Positions 27,814 to 36,865 of a stretch of 64,000 nt of DNA are shown piece by piece. The notes under the pieces were generated by a model, which saw only the letters and a list, made by a program, of their open reading frames with translations, did not search any database and was not told the origin of the DNA. Position 1 is the stretch's first letter. Each line of letters begins with the position of its first letter. Position numbers and translations under genes: made by a program. Source of the stretch: Pedobacter hartonius (lineage in GTDB: Bacteria > Bacteroidota > Bacteroidia > Sphingobacteriales > Sphingobacteriaceae); contig NZ_FNRA01000009.1 of NCBI RefSeq assembly GCF_900107535.1, positions 180,228 to 244,227 on the forward strand, given 5' to 3'.

Positions 27814-28749
27814 TTAGCAGACAAAATTATATCTGGCTGCGAGTACGTTCTTTATCCCCTGCTCAATACTGACTAATGGCCTATTAATTATACCCATCAT
27901 CTTGGTATTGTCAGGCTGGCGCCTGGACATATCCCCTTCTTTTAAAGCTGGCAGGTGTATGATAGATGATAACGAGCGGGTTAATGAAATGATGATACCC
28001 GCTAATTCCTGAATACTGATCTCCACCGTATTCCCAATATTGACTACGTCATTAACGTATAATGAACCTTCAAAAATTTTAACAATGGTATCCACGTTAT
28101 CATCGACATAACAGAACGTACGTGATTGTCCCCCGTCACCATAAATGGTAATGTCTCTATCGTGTAACGCTGCATCAATAAATTTTGAAATCACGAAATC
28201 GACACTCTGATTCGGCCCGTAAGTATTGAAAAATCTGAAAATATTGTAATCAAGTCCATATTCTTTCTGATAAGACCTGAAAAATGCCTCTCCAACATTT
28301 TTTACTATCGCATAGGGCAACCTGCAGTTTAAGGGTGTGGTGTTTTCATGTTGTGGTATTATTGTCGGTTCGCCATACACTTCTGAAGAAGACGAATAAA
28401 AAACACGTTTTACACCGGTATTTTTTGCTAAAGCAAGAATATTTTTGATACCCTCTATGTCTTTAAGTACCAGCAATGGATTGTCAAGTGTTCGTTTTAC
28501 ACCTACCAGTGCCGCATAATGGAAAATAAAATCAAATTTTGTTGCCAGCATTAATGCTGATAATTGTTCAGATTCATTCACATCACATTCAAAAAATGAA
28601 AAATTGTCAAAACCGGAAGGGAGATTCCTGATATTCCCGGTAACCAGATTATCTGCCACCACGATCTTGTACTCAGCGTTTCTAACCAAAGTGCGGGCAA
28701 GCGAACTTCCTAAATTTCCGGCTCCGCCGGTGATTAAAATATTAGCCAT
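27814..28749 (-). CDS. NAD-dependent nucleotide-sugar epimerase/dehydratase (extended SDR)
   Basis: 311 residues. Rossmann motif ILITGGAGNLGSSLAR at the start, then VYYSSSSEVYGEP-like region (FYSSSSEVYG), catalytic YAIVK, IFRFFNTYGPNQ, and substrate-side GDGGQSRTFCYVDD. These are typical of UDP-glucose 4-epimerase, dTDP-glucose dehydratase and UDP-glucuronate decarboxylase relatives; the exact one cannot be assigned. It is the last gene of the minus-strand arm of the cluster and would supply an activated sugar to the glycosyltransferases. Confidence 0.88.
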   Translation of the reverse strand: MANILITGGAGNLGSSLARTLVRNAEYKIVVADNLVTGNIRNLPSGFDNFSFFECDVNESEQLSALMLATKFDFIFHYAALVGVKRTLDNPLLVLKDIEGIKNILALAKNTGVKRVFYSSSSEVYGEPTIIPQHENTTPLNCRLPYAIVKNVGEAFFRSYQKEYGLDYNIFRFFNTYGPNQSVDFVISKFIDAALHDRDITIYGDGGQSRTFCYVDDNVDTIVKIFEGSLYVNDVVNIGNTVEISIQELAGIIISLTRSLSSIIHLPALKEGDMSRRQPDNTKMMGIINRPLVSIEQGIKNVLAARYNFVC

Positions 28750-28781
28750 AATGATAAGTTATAATGAACAAGTGATAATTT

Positions 28782-29654
28782 CTAAATCAACATCCGGCAC
28801 ACCCTGGCCATACAAAACGACCGTTCAATAGGATTAAGACCGGCTTTCAGATGCCTGAATTGGGCAAAATACCAGGAAACTGCCATTCGTTTTAATTGTG
28901 GGTCAAGAGTAAATATACCTGCAGCTTTAAGGGCCTTCACAAATAAATAACAGGCATACATCTTTTTCCTGCTCGTAACACATGAGTTTGGGCGTCCTGA
29001 AATATTGTGCCCGCTAAAGCGCCAAAATACTTTTGAATCCCGGATTTTTATGATAGGGGAATACTGACTCGCCAATGCCCAGAAAAGATCATCAGCGCAC
29101 CATGCCAGCGGTAAATCACGAAACCCTCCGGTCAATATCAATAAATCCCGGTGAAACACATATTCAACTACATAACTCTCAGTAGCATATGTTAATTTGG
29201 ACTTCAGAAACTGAATGGTATCCATACTTTCTGTCCCAATATTTTCCTTTACTACCTCCCCGGCATTGATAAATTTTGCAGAATCATGCTTGAATATTCT
29301 GGAAGATTTATTTTTACCCAAAGCCTTTCTGAAATTTTCAACACAACGATCACTCATTAAATCGTCATCACTGAACAGCCAAAGCCAGGTTTCATCTCCA
29401 GCCATGCCGAAACAACGATTCCAGTGGAGAACCAGCGATTGATGACCGAGATTCTCCTCAAACCGTCTATAGCTGATCTTAAGGTTTTCTGAAAAGGAAT
29501 CAACAATGCCGGGTATGCTGTCATCTCCGGCATCATCACCGATATAAAGATGAAAGTCTTTATCTGTTTGTTTGCTGATTGATGCTAACGTCAACCGTAA
29601 ATATTCAGCCTTATAGGCAGGTATGATGATGGCAAGTTGATTATTTTCAGACAT
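28782..29654 (-). CDS. GT2-family glycosyltransferase
   Basis: 290 residues. GT-A signature: LAIIIPAYKAEYLRLTLASI at the start, LYIGDDAGDD, NRCFGMAGDE and the DxD-like metal site LFSDDDLMSD. A later WCADDLFWAL fits the acceptor/base region. No membrane anchor. It lies 4 bp downstream of the processive-type GT2 gene and 32 bp upstream of the epimerase, within one transcription unit. Confidence 0.88.
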   Translation of the reverse strand: MSENNQLAIIIPAYKAEYLRLTLASISKQTDKDFHLYIGDDAGDDSIPGIVDSFSENLKISYRRFEENLGHQSLVLHWNRCFGMAGDETWLWLFSDDDLMSDRCVENFRKALGKNKSSRIFKHDSAKFINAGEVVKENIGTESMDTIQFLKSKLTYATESYVVEYVFHRDLLILTGGFRDLPLAWCADDLFWALASQYSPIIKIRDSKVFWRFSGHNISGRPNSCVTSRKKMYACYLFVKALKAAGIFTLDPQLKRMAVSWYFAQFRHLKAGLNPIERSFCMARVCRMLI

Positions 29655-29658
29655 AAGC

Positions 29659-30867
29659 TTATACTAAACCTGAGTTACTTTTGATATCTTCCGGTATGCC
29701 ATACCTTACACTTTTCCTCCACTCAAAGAGGGTACCTTTACACATCCTGATACAGATTTCAATGTAGGAAAGGAATGTGACCTGCCTGAGCAGGAACCGT
29801 AAAAACAACAGGTAGACCAGTTGATAAGAACCGTCCCGCCTCATGAATAAAATAAAAGCCGGAACAGCCAGGTCCAGTAAAATATATAACAGGTAATCAC
29901 CGGAAAGCAGGAAGTCAGGATAAAAAAGGAGATGGACCAGGAAAACATAATCAACAAAGGGCGTGATGAACGGAAGAACGATACAGTAAAGCCAGGTATA
30001 GGGAATAACAATAAACGATACCGCGGGATGAATGCTTAACATGGCCTGCTTATGGTATTTATACAAGACCTGTACCGTACCAACCTTCCATCTGACCCGC
30101 TGCCGGAGAAATGCGCCGATGCTGGCCGGAACTTCAGTATAACCGAATACGTCAGCCGCATTTTTTACGATGTATTTATTGCAGAGTATTTTTAACGTGA
30201 TATCGGTGTCCTCTGTCAGCGTATCATTGTTATATCCATCCAGTGAGGTCAATACGTTCCTGCGAAATGCACCAATCGCTCCCGGTATGACCAAAATACC
30301 GTTTACTGATTCAAACACCTCCCGCTCGTAATTCTGACTGGTAAGATATTCCATCAGCTGCATATCACAGATCAGGCCGGTATCGTTTCTGACCTTTACG
30401 GTTCCGGCAACAGCCGCTACCCGGAAATCATGAAAATAAGGTACTAATTTATCAATTATATCAGCCCCAACGGTAGTATCCGCATCCAGACAAACAACAA
30501 TATCACTCGCTGAACATCTTATACCCTGATTAAGGGCAAAGGCTTTGCCTTTATTTTCCTGACTGATAATTTTAAATTTAGGCGAAGCACCGTAACGTTT
30601 TTTTACCAGTGCCAGGGTGCCATCCTGGGAACCGTCATCCACAACTATGATCTGAATACCAGCATAGGTGATTTCATTTAACGAATCCAAAGTAGTTAAA
30701 ATCACCTTTTCTTCATTATAGGCAGGCACAATGATATCAACAGAAAGCAGGTTTTCCGAAGATGGATTTGCTTCCGCCTGAGCTGGCCGGATCCGCCTGC
30801 TGAAATAGACCAGATAAAAAAGTATCTTCAAAAAAAATAAGCCATTTATAATGTTGATAAAAACCAT
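29659..30867 (-). CDS. membrane GT2 glycosyltransferase, processive (PgaC/NodC-like) type
   Basis: 402 residues. One N-terminal membrane helix (about 5-22), the GT-A domain with VDIIVPAYNEEKVILTTLDSL, VVDDGSQDGT, the DxD in CLDADTT, the TED motif in LTEDTDI, and RQRVRW, the Q/R-x-x-R-W motif of processive synthases. It ends with about four hydrophobic helices. Known relatives polymerise GlcNAc or glucose and push the chain through the membrane. Here it could build or extend the glycan part of the cluster's product. Confidence 0.9.
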   Translation of the reverse strand: MVFINIINGLFFLKILFYLVYFSRRIRPAQAEANPSSENLLSVDIIVPAYNEEKVILTTLDSLNEITYAGIQIIVVDDGSQDGTLALVKKRYGASPKFKIISQENKGKAFALNQGIRCSASDIVVCLDADTTVGADIIDKLVPYFHDFRVAAVAGTVKVRNDTGLICDMQLMEYLTSQNYEREVFESVNGILVIPGAIGAFRRNVLTSLDGYNNDTLTEDTDITLKILCNKYIVKNAADVFGYTEVPASIGAFLRQRVRWKVGTVQVLYKYHKQAMLSIHPAVSFIVIPYTWLYCIVLPFITPFVDYVFLVHLLFYPDFLLSGDYLLYILLDLAVPAFILFMRRDGSYQLVYLLFLRFLLRQVTFLSYIEICIRMCKGTLFEWRKSVRYGIPEDIKSNSGLV

Positions 30868-30899
30868 AAACGAGGGATTTGTGATTAAAAACTAGCCGG

Positions 30900-31685
30900 T
30901 CAGGTATATTTGTCTGCGTGCAGAGATGTGGTTCTTTCCAGATAACGGGACCTCCTTACGGGAGAAATATTACCATTCAGGATGTGCCCGATAATGCGGG
31001 AAAAAGATCTTGACATTTCAGTACTGGCCTCAAAAATTTTTTCAAAATGATCAATAGCCCATGTATTCCTGCTATGGTAGACGTATACATACAGATGCGG
31101 GGCATCCAACACCGACAGATAATCATGATCATTCAGAAAGTCTATAATTGCTGTATCCTCACCTTTTGATACTGCTGAATAGGTTCTCAATAGGAATATA
31201 TCTTTGCGGCACATGATACTGCCCTCCCACAGCCTCTTGTGAGAATAATATATTTTATTTTCAACTTCATTAAATATCAGCCAGCGTTCCAGGATTGACG
31301 CGGGCTTTCCGGATTGCTGCAAAGCCTGCAACTGACAAAACACACGGTCACAATGATACCAGTCGTCGTCATCCCACTGGCAGACGTATTCCCCATCTGC
31401 TTCAAGAACTGCAATATTCCGTAATTCCCCAAGGGTTTTTTTAATATTCGCCGAATTCGCCCTGATCAGTTTAATATCCGCCACAGCTTTAAGTTCCTCT
31501 ACATACAGGCTGGTAGCCAAATCGGTATCCTCATAAACCAAAACAAGTTGTTTTAAAGGATAGGACTGGGACAGGAAACAGGCAATAGCCCTTGCAAGCA
31601 GATGCGGTTTCTGATGGGTGACACATAGACAGGATATCAGTGGAACGCGATGGTTACTGCTCTTATGCCGGGAAAAATCATTCAT
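30900..31685 (-). CDS. GT2-family glycosyltransferase
   Basis: About 261 residues from the ATG at 31685, preferred because it overlaps the stop of the ABC gene as ATGAATGA (8-bp overlap, suggesting translational coupling); a start 27 bp earlier is less likely. GT-A features: PLISCLCVTHQKPHLLARAI, FLSQSYPLKQLVLVYED and the acidic metal site CQWDDDDWYHCD. No membrane helix. Second gene after the exporter in the minus-strand arm. Confidence 0.87.
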   Translation of the reverse strand: MNDFSRHKSSNHRVPLISCLCVTHQKPHLLARAIACFLSQSYPLKQLVLVYEDTDLATSLYVEELKAVADIKLIRANSANIKKTLGELRNIAVLEADGEYVCQWDDDDWYHCDRVFCQLQALQQSGKPASILERWLIFNEVENKIYYSHKRLWEGSIMCRKDIFLLRTYSAVSKGEDTAIIDFLNDHDYLSVLDAPHLYVYVYHSRNTWAIDHFEKIFEASTEMSRSFSRIIGHILNGNISPVRRSRYLERTTSLHADKYT

Positions 31686-33432
31686 ACTTAATTGCTGTCT
31701 TTTGATTAACATACTTACTTACTAATTCATCTGATAACATATTTTGATAAGTCCCCTTCCAGATCACCCGTCCCTCTTCCATCAGGTAGATATAATCAAA
31801 CATAGGTAGCAGATAATGCCTGTGCAGGGTAAAAACGACGGATTTATCGCTGTAAAAACTGAAGATATTTTTTAACAGGACAGCCTCGCCTGAAGGGTCG
31901 ATACTACTGGTGGGTTCATCAAACAATAATAACTGAGATGATCTGTCCAGAAGGATACACCGGGTAAGCGCAAGCAGCTGCCTTTCCCCTCCTGACAGAT
32001 TACCACCACGCTGATCAATGACGGTATTTAAACCCTCAGGCAATCTTTCTATAACGCGGTCAAACAAGGTCATCTTACAAACCTGCCTGATTGCCGGAAT
32101 ATCTGTTTCAAGCCCTAAACATAAATTATAAAGAATGCTATCGTTAAATATTTCAGCCTCCTGGGGCAGGAATAAAACAAGTTGCTCCAGCTGTTCCCAT
32201 CCAATTTTTTTCTGATCGAGCCATACTGAACCTTCCTGATGCGTATACAAGCCCCGCATGAGTTTCAGTAATGTCGTTTTACCACTTCCACTGGCACCGA
32301 TCAAAGCAATCTTTTGTCCCTTTTTTATCTTGAAATCTACATCCGTCAGTACAAACTTCCGGGCATCTGCATCCCCATGAAGATAACTCACCTGATTGAG
32401 CATGATGGTGGCCCAGGTATTACTGAGCTCCTCCTCGGTGCCCCGCTTTACCTCCTGAGCCGACCTCAGCTGTTCAGTCGCCGAAAAATCAGCATAGGTT
32501 CCAATAATCATCGCATAGAGCCATGCCATATCCTGAAATCCGGATGTAAACTGGATGGTATAAGCGAGCATCGCAACCAGTCCGCCAACCGGAAACCTCT
32601 GCCCCGGCTGGTAATTGTCATATACATAACCAATAGCCATCACTACATAGATCACCACAACCAGAATTTCGACAGACGCCCATTTTAAGGCATCAATTGT
32701 CACTGATTTGAAGTACGGCCCGGCAAGCTGGCGGATTTTCAGCTGGAAATTAGCGGTGATACGTTCATGTAATTTAAGTGAGGTAACCGTCTGGTGATTG
32801 GATAAGTTATCCAGCAGGACGGAGGTAGCCAGATAATCCTTTTCATTTACCTGGTTGAGCTGCACTAAATACTTATGGTCAAGCATCATCGTGAGATACA
32901 CGATTCCGGCCCCGATCAGTAATGTGGCCACTCCGTATAATGGTGCAAAATAAATCATGCCAATCATGGCAAAAATGAAACGAAAGAAAACCTTTAAATA
33001 ATGGAAATCATCATTGAGAAATTTCTTCAGGGCATCCGAAGATTTTTTAATTCTGTTAACGGTAGCACCCATATGGTTTTCCTGATGCCATTTCGTTGGC
33101 TTGTCCATCACTTTAACATGAAGGTCAACGAGAAACTGAGTACTCAGCTCAAAACCAATATTCCTGGTTTTAAAGTATGCCGGAGCATACACTAACCACT
33201 CAAAAATCTTTAGAAAGACGCTCAGGGTTGCAAATATCCAGATGGCCTGCAGGATATGGGTTGTAGTCTGAATTTCATCTATCAGCCATTTATAGAGAAA
33301 GGGATTTAAAGAAGATACTGTGATTGATAATATAAAAATAACGTAATAAAAGATTTGTACGGTACGGTATTTCTTACCGAGTGACCAGGAAAATTTAGCC
33401 AGTTGCAAATATGGGTTTCTCTTAGTTGGCAT
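31678..33432 (-). CDS. ABC exporter half-transporter (fused membrane and ATPase domains)
   Basis: 584 residues. Five to six membrane helices in the first 320 residues, then the ATPase: Walker A GASGSGKTT, Q-loop LPQEAEIFND, signature NLSGGERQLLAL, Walker B LLLFDEPTSS and the H-loop in FTLHRHY. No C39 peptidase domain, so it is not a leader-cleaving exporter. It probably works as a homodimer to flip or export the lipid-linked or finished product of this cluster. Encoded 14 bp downstream of the condensation-domain gene. Confidence 0.92.
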   Translation of the reverse strand: MPTKRNPYLQLAKFSWSLGKKYRTVQIFYYVIFILSITVSSLNPFLYKWLIDEIQTTTHILQAIWIFATLSVFLKIFEWLVYAPAYFKTRNIGFELSTQFLVDLHVKVMDKPTKWHQENHMGATVNRIKKSSDALKKFLNDDFHYLKVFFRFIFAMIGMIYFAPLYGVATLLIGAGIVYLTMMLDHKYLVQLNQVNEKDYLATSVLLDNLSNHQTVTSLKLHERITANFQLKIRQLAGPYFKSVTIDALKWASVEILVVVIYVVMAIGYVYDNYQPGQRFPVGGLVAMLAYTIQFTSGFQDMAWLYAMIIGTYADFSATEQLRSAQEVKRGTEEELSNTWATIMLNQVSYLHGDADARKFVLTDVDFKIKKGQKIALIGASGSGKTTLLKLMRGLYTHQEGSVWLDQKKIGWEQLEQLVLFLPQEAEIFNDSILYNLCLGLETDIPAIRQVCKMTLFDRVIERLPEGLNTVIDQRGGNLSGGERQLLALTRCILLDRSSQLLLFDEPTSSIDPSGEAVLLKNIFSFYSDKSVVFTLHRHYLLPMFDYIYLMEEGRVIWKGTYQNMLSDELVSKYVNQKTAIKYE

Positions 33433-33446
33433 GAAAAAAGAAAGTT

Positions 33447-34835
33447 TTAAAGGCGATGTATGAGGTCTGAAGGTTTACTTAGCGGCTGATCAAACGCAGA
33501 TTCAAGAATTTCGATCACACGGAAGACTGAGTCCATGATACCGGCAGCCTCCTGCCGGGTGTAGAACTCTTTATTGTAACCTATAATCATTCCTATATGA
33601 TCTTCCTGCTCAAATACGGAACACTGCATGGCATAATAAATTCTCTTTCCCTGAATTGCTTCACCGGTATAATAGCGTTCCGGTATTGTATTTTCAAATT
33701 CCTTTGAAGTAATATTCAGAAACAAATCTGTTCTTTCCCTCAACAGCTGTCCATCAAGTTCAAAGATATGATGATCAGTAATTGTATATTTTAAAGACTT
33801 CAGGATATCAAAATAAGCCTGACTGAGCAGCCGGGAAACTGTAAGACTCAGGTCCGGATCCAGATACGTATAAATAGCCCCTCCGCAAAGCCCAACAACT
33901 GATTTCAGGTTGCTGCTTAACCGGTTATTCACCGGCGAAGCAATTAAAACACGTTTGAAAACCCCATTATACCAGGGCAACAGGCTAAATATGGTGTTAA
34001 ACAATGCCATAAAACCAGTGTTCGATTTCTCCAGCAGCTGATAAATGCTGGTAAGCAGCCCGCCTTCAATTTTTGAAACCAAAAAGCCGCAATCTCCGTG
34101 ATCTAATTTTTTGCTGATCGTGCTGCTCCGGTCTGCGCCATCAAATCCAGGTTTGATTTCAGCATTAAGATTTACGGGTGTATAACTGGGATTCATTAAA
34201 ACAGGTGCTAACTTTTGATGCCAGTAAGTTATACTCCGGGCACCATTCAAATCGTAGCCTTCCTTTTGGTGCCTGGCATAGTCAATCATGTTATATTTTT
34301 TTTTCATCAACCCGTCCGCCCTTCCCTGATTGGCGAACAAGCTATCATAGATAGCGTAGAATTGCTTTTTTATGATCAGAATGGACCAGAGATCGGCGAT
34401 CACATGATGAATAAAAAATACACATCTGACCATTGTATTTTTAAAGGTAACGATCGCACACCTGGCCAGCAGGGATCCCGCGGATACTGACATGGTACAA
34501 CCTATAGTGGAAAGCAAAGCTTCAATCCGGGAACCATCATAGTGTTCGCGGGACTGATCGATAACATCAAAATAATAATTGTTTTGCTCATTCATTTTGA
34601 GTACCTGCTGGAAAGTTTCCCCGTCCTTCCGGGTAAATATTGTCCTGAAAGAATCGTTCTCGTAAAAAAGCCTGTTTACCGACAGGGGAATAAAATCAGG
34701 GTCTAAATGGCTGACATCCAAATCCAGCAGCATAATCTCGTAACTGCCTGCATGAGTTAAGGACATGTGATAATCATAAGACTGTTTTTGCTGAAAGCTC
34801 ATGATACCAGAATCTATTATTTCAGACATATGCAT
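33447..34835 (-). CDS. stand-alone condensation-domain protein (NRPS C-domain superfamily)
   Basis: 462 residues, the size of a single C domain. Core C1-like start MSFQQKQSYDYHMSL; catalytic motif IHHVIADLWSI, i.e. HHxxxD with the usual following Gly replaced by Leu; and the PVNNR motif in ASPVNNRLSSNLKSVVGLCGG followed by a latch-like region. It should join a carrier-bound acyl or aminoacyl group to an amine or hydroxyl. No adenylation or carrier domain is attached, and the separate carrier protein is encoded divergently 400 bp away. First gene of the minus-strand arm. Starts at residues 1, 3 or 12 are possible. Confidence 0.85.
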   Translation of the reverse strand: MHMSEIIDSGIMSFQQKQSYDYHMSLTHAGSYEIMLLDLDVSHLDPDFIPLSVNRLFYENDSFRTIFTRKDGETFQQVLKMNEQNNYYFDVIDQSREHYDGSRIEALLSTIGCTMSVSAGSLLARCAIVTFKNTMVRCVFFIHHVIADLWSILIIKKQFYAIYDSLFANQGRADGLMKKKYNMIDYARHQKEGYDLNGARSITYWHQKLAPVLMNPSYTPVNLNAEIKPGFDGADRSSTISKKLDHGDCGFLVSKIEGGLLTSIYQLLEKSNTGFMALFNTIFSLLPWYNGVFKRVLIASPVNNRLSSNLKSVVGLCGGAIYTYLDPDLSLTVSRLLSQAYFDILKSLKYTITDHHIFELDGQLLRERTDLFLNITSKEFENTIPERYYTGEAIQGKRIYYAMQCSVFEQEDHIGMIIGYNKEFYTRQEAAGIMDSVFRVIEILESAFDQPLSKPSDLIHRL

Positions 34836-35238
34836 CCATTTAAATAAATTTTTATAATTTTATTAACTACTTAAATACACAATCATAGCAATGCTATCTC
34901 AAATACACATAAATATAGTATTTTTAACTTTATATATTAATATTAAATAAATATTATTTAAATAATATTTAAATTGTTAGCAATTAAAATTTATTATATT
35001 AGAGACAAAATTATATATCATCAATTACGCCTGCCTGTTGATCGTAAAAAAGAAATACTATACCTTATAAGGTAATTTAAGTGTCCTATTGTTAATTACT
35101 TTTAAAAAAAATGAACACCTATACCAGATAAAATTCAATTGTGAAATACCAAACCTCCAATGAATTAACACTTTCATCATGGTCACAGCAGCAGACAACC
35201 AGACATAACTAGCTGATCCTTAAACATAAATTAAAGCT
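34836..35238. promoter_or_regulatory. divergent AT-rich control region of the carrier-protein cluster
   Basis: 403 bp between the two arms of the cluster, very AT-rich, with no coding potential. It contains a perfect 24-bp palindrome at 34948-34971 (half-site TAAATATTATTT) and a perfect 14-bp palindrome at 35061-35074 (TACCTTATAAGGTA). Either may be a binding site for a regulator. Both arms must start here. No regulator gene lies in the cluster. Confidence 0.6.
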
Positions 35239-35502
35239 ATGGAAATCAATGACGTTATTAAAAAACTTAAAGCAATCCTTGAAACAGTAATTGAAAGACC
35301 CGGAGCGGCAATTGAATTTTCTGACGACGCAAATATTATAACCGATATTGCACTGGATTCCGTTGAAATGATAGAATTCATGCTGGAGATTGAAGAAAAT
35401 TTTGGTATCGAGATCAATTTTGATGAGTTGGATTTAAGTTATCTCAAATCAATTGAAGTGCTGGCAGAATATGTGAACTCGCAGATTCCTTCAAACCCAT
35501 AA
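35239..35502 (+). CDS. acyl carrier protein
   Basis: 87 residues. Four-helix carrier fold with the phosphopantetheine serine in IALDSVEMIEFMLEIEENFG, corresponding to the DSL/V motif, preceded by an acidic N-terminal helix. It must be modified by a phosphopantetheinyl transferase encoded elsewhere. First gene of the plus-strand arm, 7 bp ahead of the ATP-grasp gene. With no fatty-acid or polyketide synthase genes nearby, a dedicated role in holding an aminoacyl or acyl group for this cluster is inferred. Confidence 0.93.
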   Translation: MEINDVIKKLKAILETVIERPGAAIEFSDDANIITDIALDSVEMIEFMLEIEENFGIEINFDELDLSYLKSIEVLAEYVNSQIPSNP

Positions 35503-35509
35503 ATCAGCC

Positions 35510-36862
35510 ATGTCAAATCACCGGAAACCACTCATATTCGGCTCCTTTAATGCGGAGAGATACTGGCAGAACCACCTCTATGGCACGCTGCCGTCTTTCA
35601 GGGATGAACAGGCCGATCTGATTGTTGCAGCAATGGATGAAATACAATTTGTTTTTAGCAAAAGAGAAGAGTGCCTGGTGGTTACCAGATTTGCGATGAA
35701 TGGGGCACACCTCAGATACCTTGCCGAACTGGGTTTCAGATTCACCAACATGGGCATGACGGAAGTTGGCAGCACCAGTCAGGTTACAGAAATTGAACAA
35801 TCTGTAACTACGGCACTTTATCAGCAGGTCAAATATGACAATGCTTTCCTTACACTGAACAAAGAGGATGTGAAGCTGGACCCTTATGCAATAGTAACCG
35901 ACCACTCGTCCTTAACCGGCATATTAGAGCCGGATGGATACTTTCCTGACGTCGATACCGTGAAACATGTCAATTCCAAGGTGTTTTCTACGATGATATC
36001 AAATCAACTGGAAAAGGGAGCGGGAGGTATAGTGGTAACCTCTGCTGAAAGCCTGCAGCGACAGGCAGAAATCATGCTGAATGATTCTCCCGTCATGATC
36101 AAAGATCCTTTTGGCGTATCGGGAAATGGAAATATACTGATCAAAAAAACATCCACCCTTCGCCCGGTTGTCAGACATTTAATGTCCCAGGAGCAATCAG
36201 GGAAAATAATTAATCTGATTCTGGAACCCTTTTTAGATAAACAAATTGACTTTTCCTGCCAGGGAATGATTGATCAGACCGGTACTTTTGAAATCCTGTC
36301 TTTTCATATAATATACAATGATAAATTCCGCTTTTCAGGTATTGAACATGCAGACGAAGCCTTTGTTAAAAGGATAGAATCATTAGGATATGCAGCATAC
36401 ATTACCTCCGCCTGCAGGATCATATTTGAATCCGGATATACAGGACCTGTATGCATTGATTCTATGATCCTGAGCAATGGGGAACTGATCCCTGTTGTAG
36501 AGATCAATGCAAGGAAATCAATGGGCCTGATTAATCACTCACTGTTTACGTTTTTAACGGATATCAACAAGGATTTCAAATGTAAAATGATGACTTTAAA
36601 CTTTACTGTGGAGTACCGGCTTAGCTTTGATCAGGTGCTGCAGGAACTTAAAAATGACGGCCTGCTTTTCGTAACTGGCATGCTGAATGGCATTTTACCC
36701 TTATCCGCTAATACTGTAGATATCAATTCAATGCTGATGGCCCACGGCCCGTTCAAGGGCAAGTTTTACTATCATATTATTTACAGCAGCCCGGCAGACC
36801 GTGACCATCTGCAGGAGAAAGCAGAAAGGCTTTTCGAAAAATTAGGCGTAAAAATAATTTAA
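35510..36862 (+). CDS. ATP-grasp ligase, candidate carrier-protein aminoacyl-loading enzyme
   Basis: 450 residues. The N-terminal part (IFGSFNAERYW, a 'pre-ATP-grasp' like start) is followed by the ATP-grasp core: PVMIKDPFGVSGNGNILIKK (nucleotide-binding loop), ILEPFLDKQIDFSC, and the metal-binding end PVVEINARKSMGLINHSL. This enzyme type forms acyl phosphates and ligates them to amines or thiols. Relatives such as butirosin BtrJ load an amino acid on an ACP. Directly behind an ACP gene, that role is the best guess here. Tail from about 370 is less conserved. Confidence 0.82.
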   Translation: MSNHRKPLIFGSFNAERYWQNHLYGTLPSFRDEQADLIVAAMDEIQFVFSKREECLVVTRFAMNGAHLRYLAELGFRFTNMGMTEVGSTSQVTEIEQSVTTALYQQVKYDNAFLTLNKEDVKLDPYAIVTDHSSLTGILEPDGYFPDVDTVKHVNSKVFSTMISNQLEKGAGGIVVTSAESLQRQAEIMLNDSPVMIKDPFGVSGNGNILIKKTSTLRPVVRHLMSQEQSGKIINLILEPFLDKQIDFSCQGMIDQTGTFEILSFHIIYNDKFRFSGIEHADEAFVKRIESLGYAAYITSACRIIFESGYTGPVCIDSMILSNGELIPVVEINARKSMGLINHSLFTFLTDINKDFKCKMMTLNFTVEYRLSFDQVLQELKNDGLLFVTGMLNGILPLSANTVDINSMLMAHGPFKGKFYYHIIYSSPADRDHLQEKAERLFEKLGVKII

Positions 36863-36865
36863 CAA

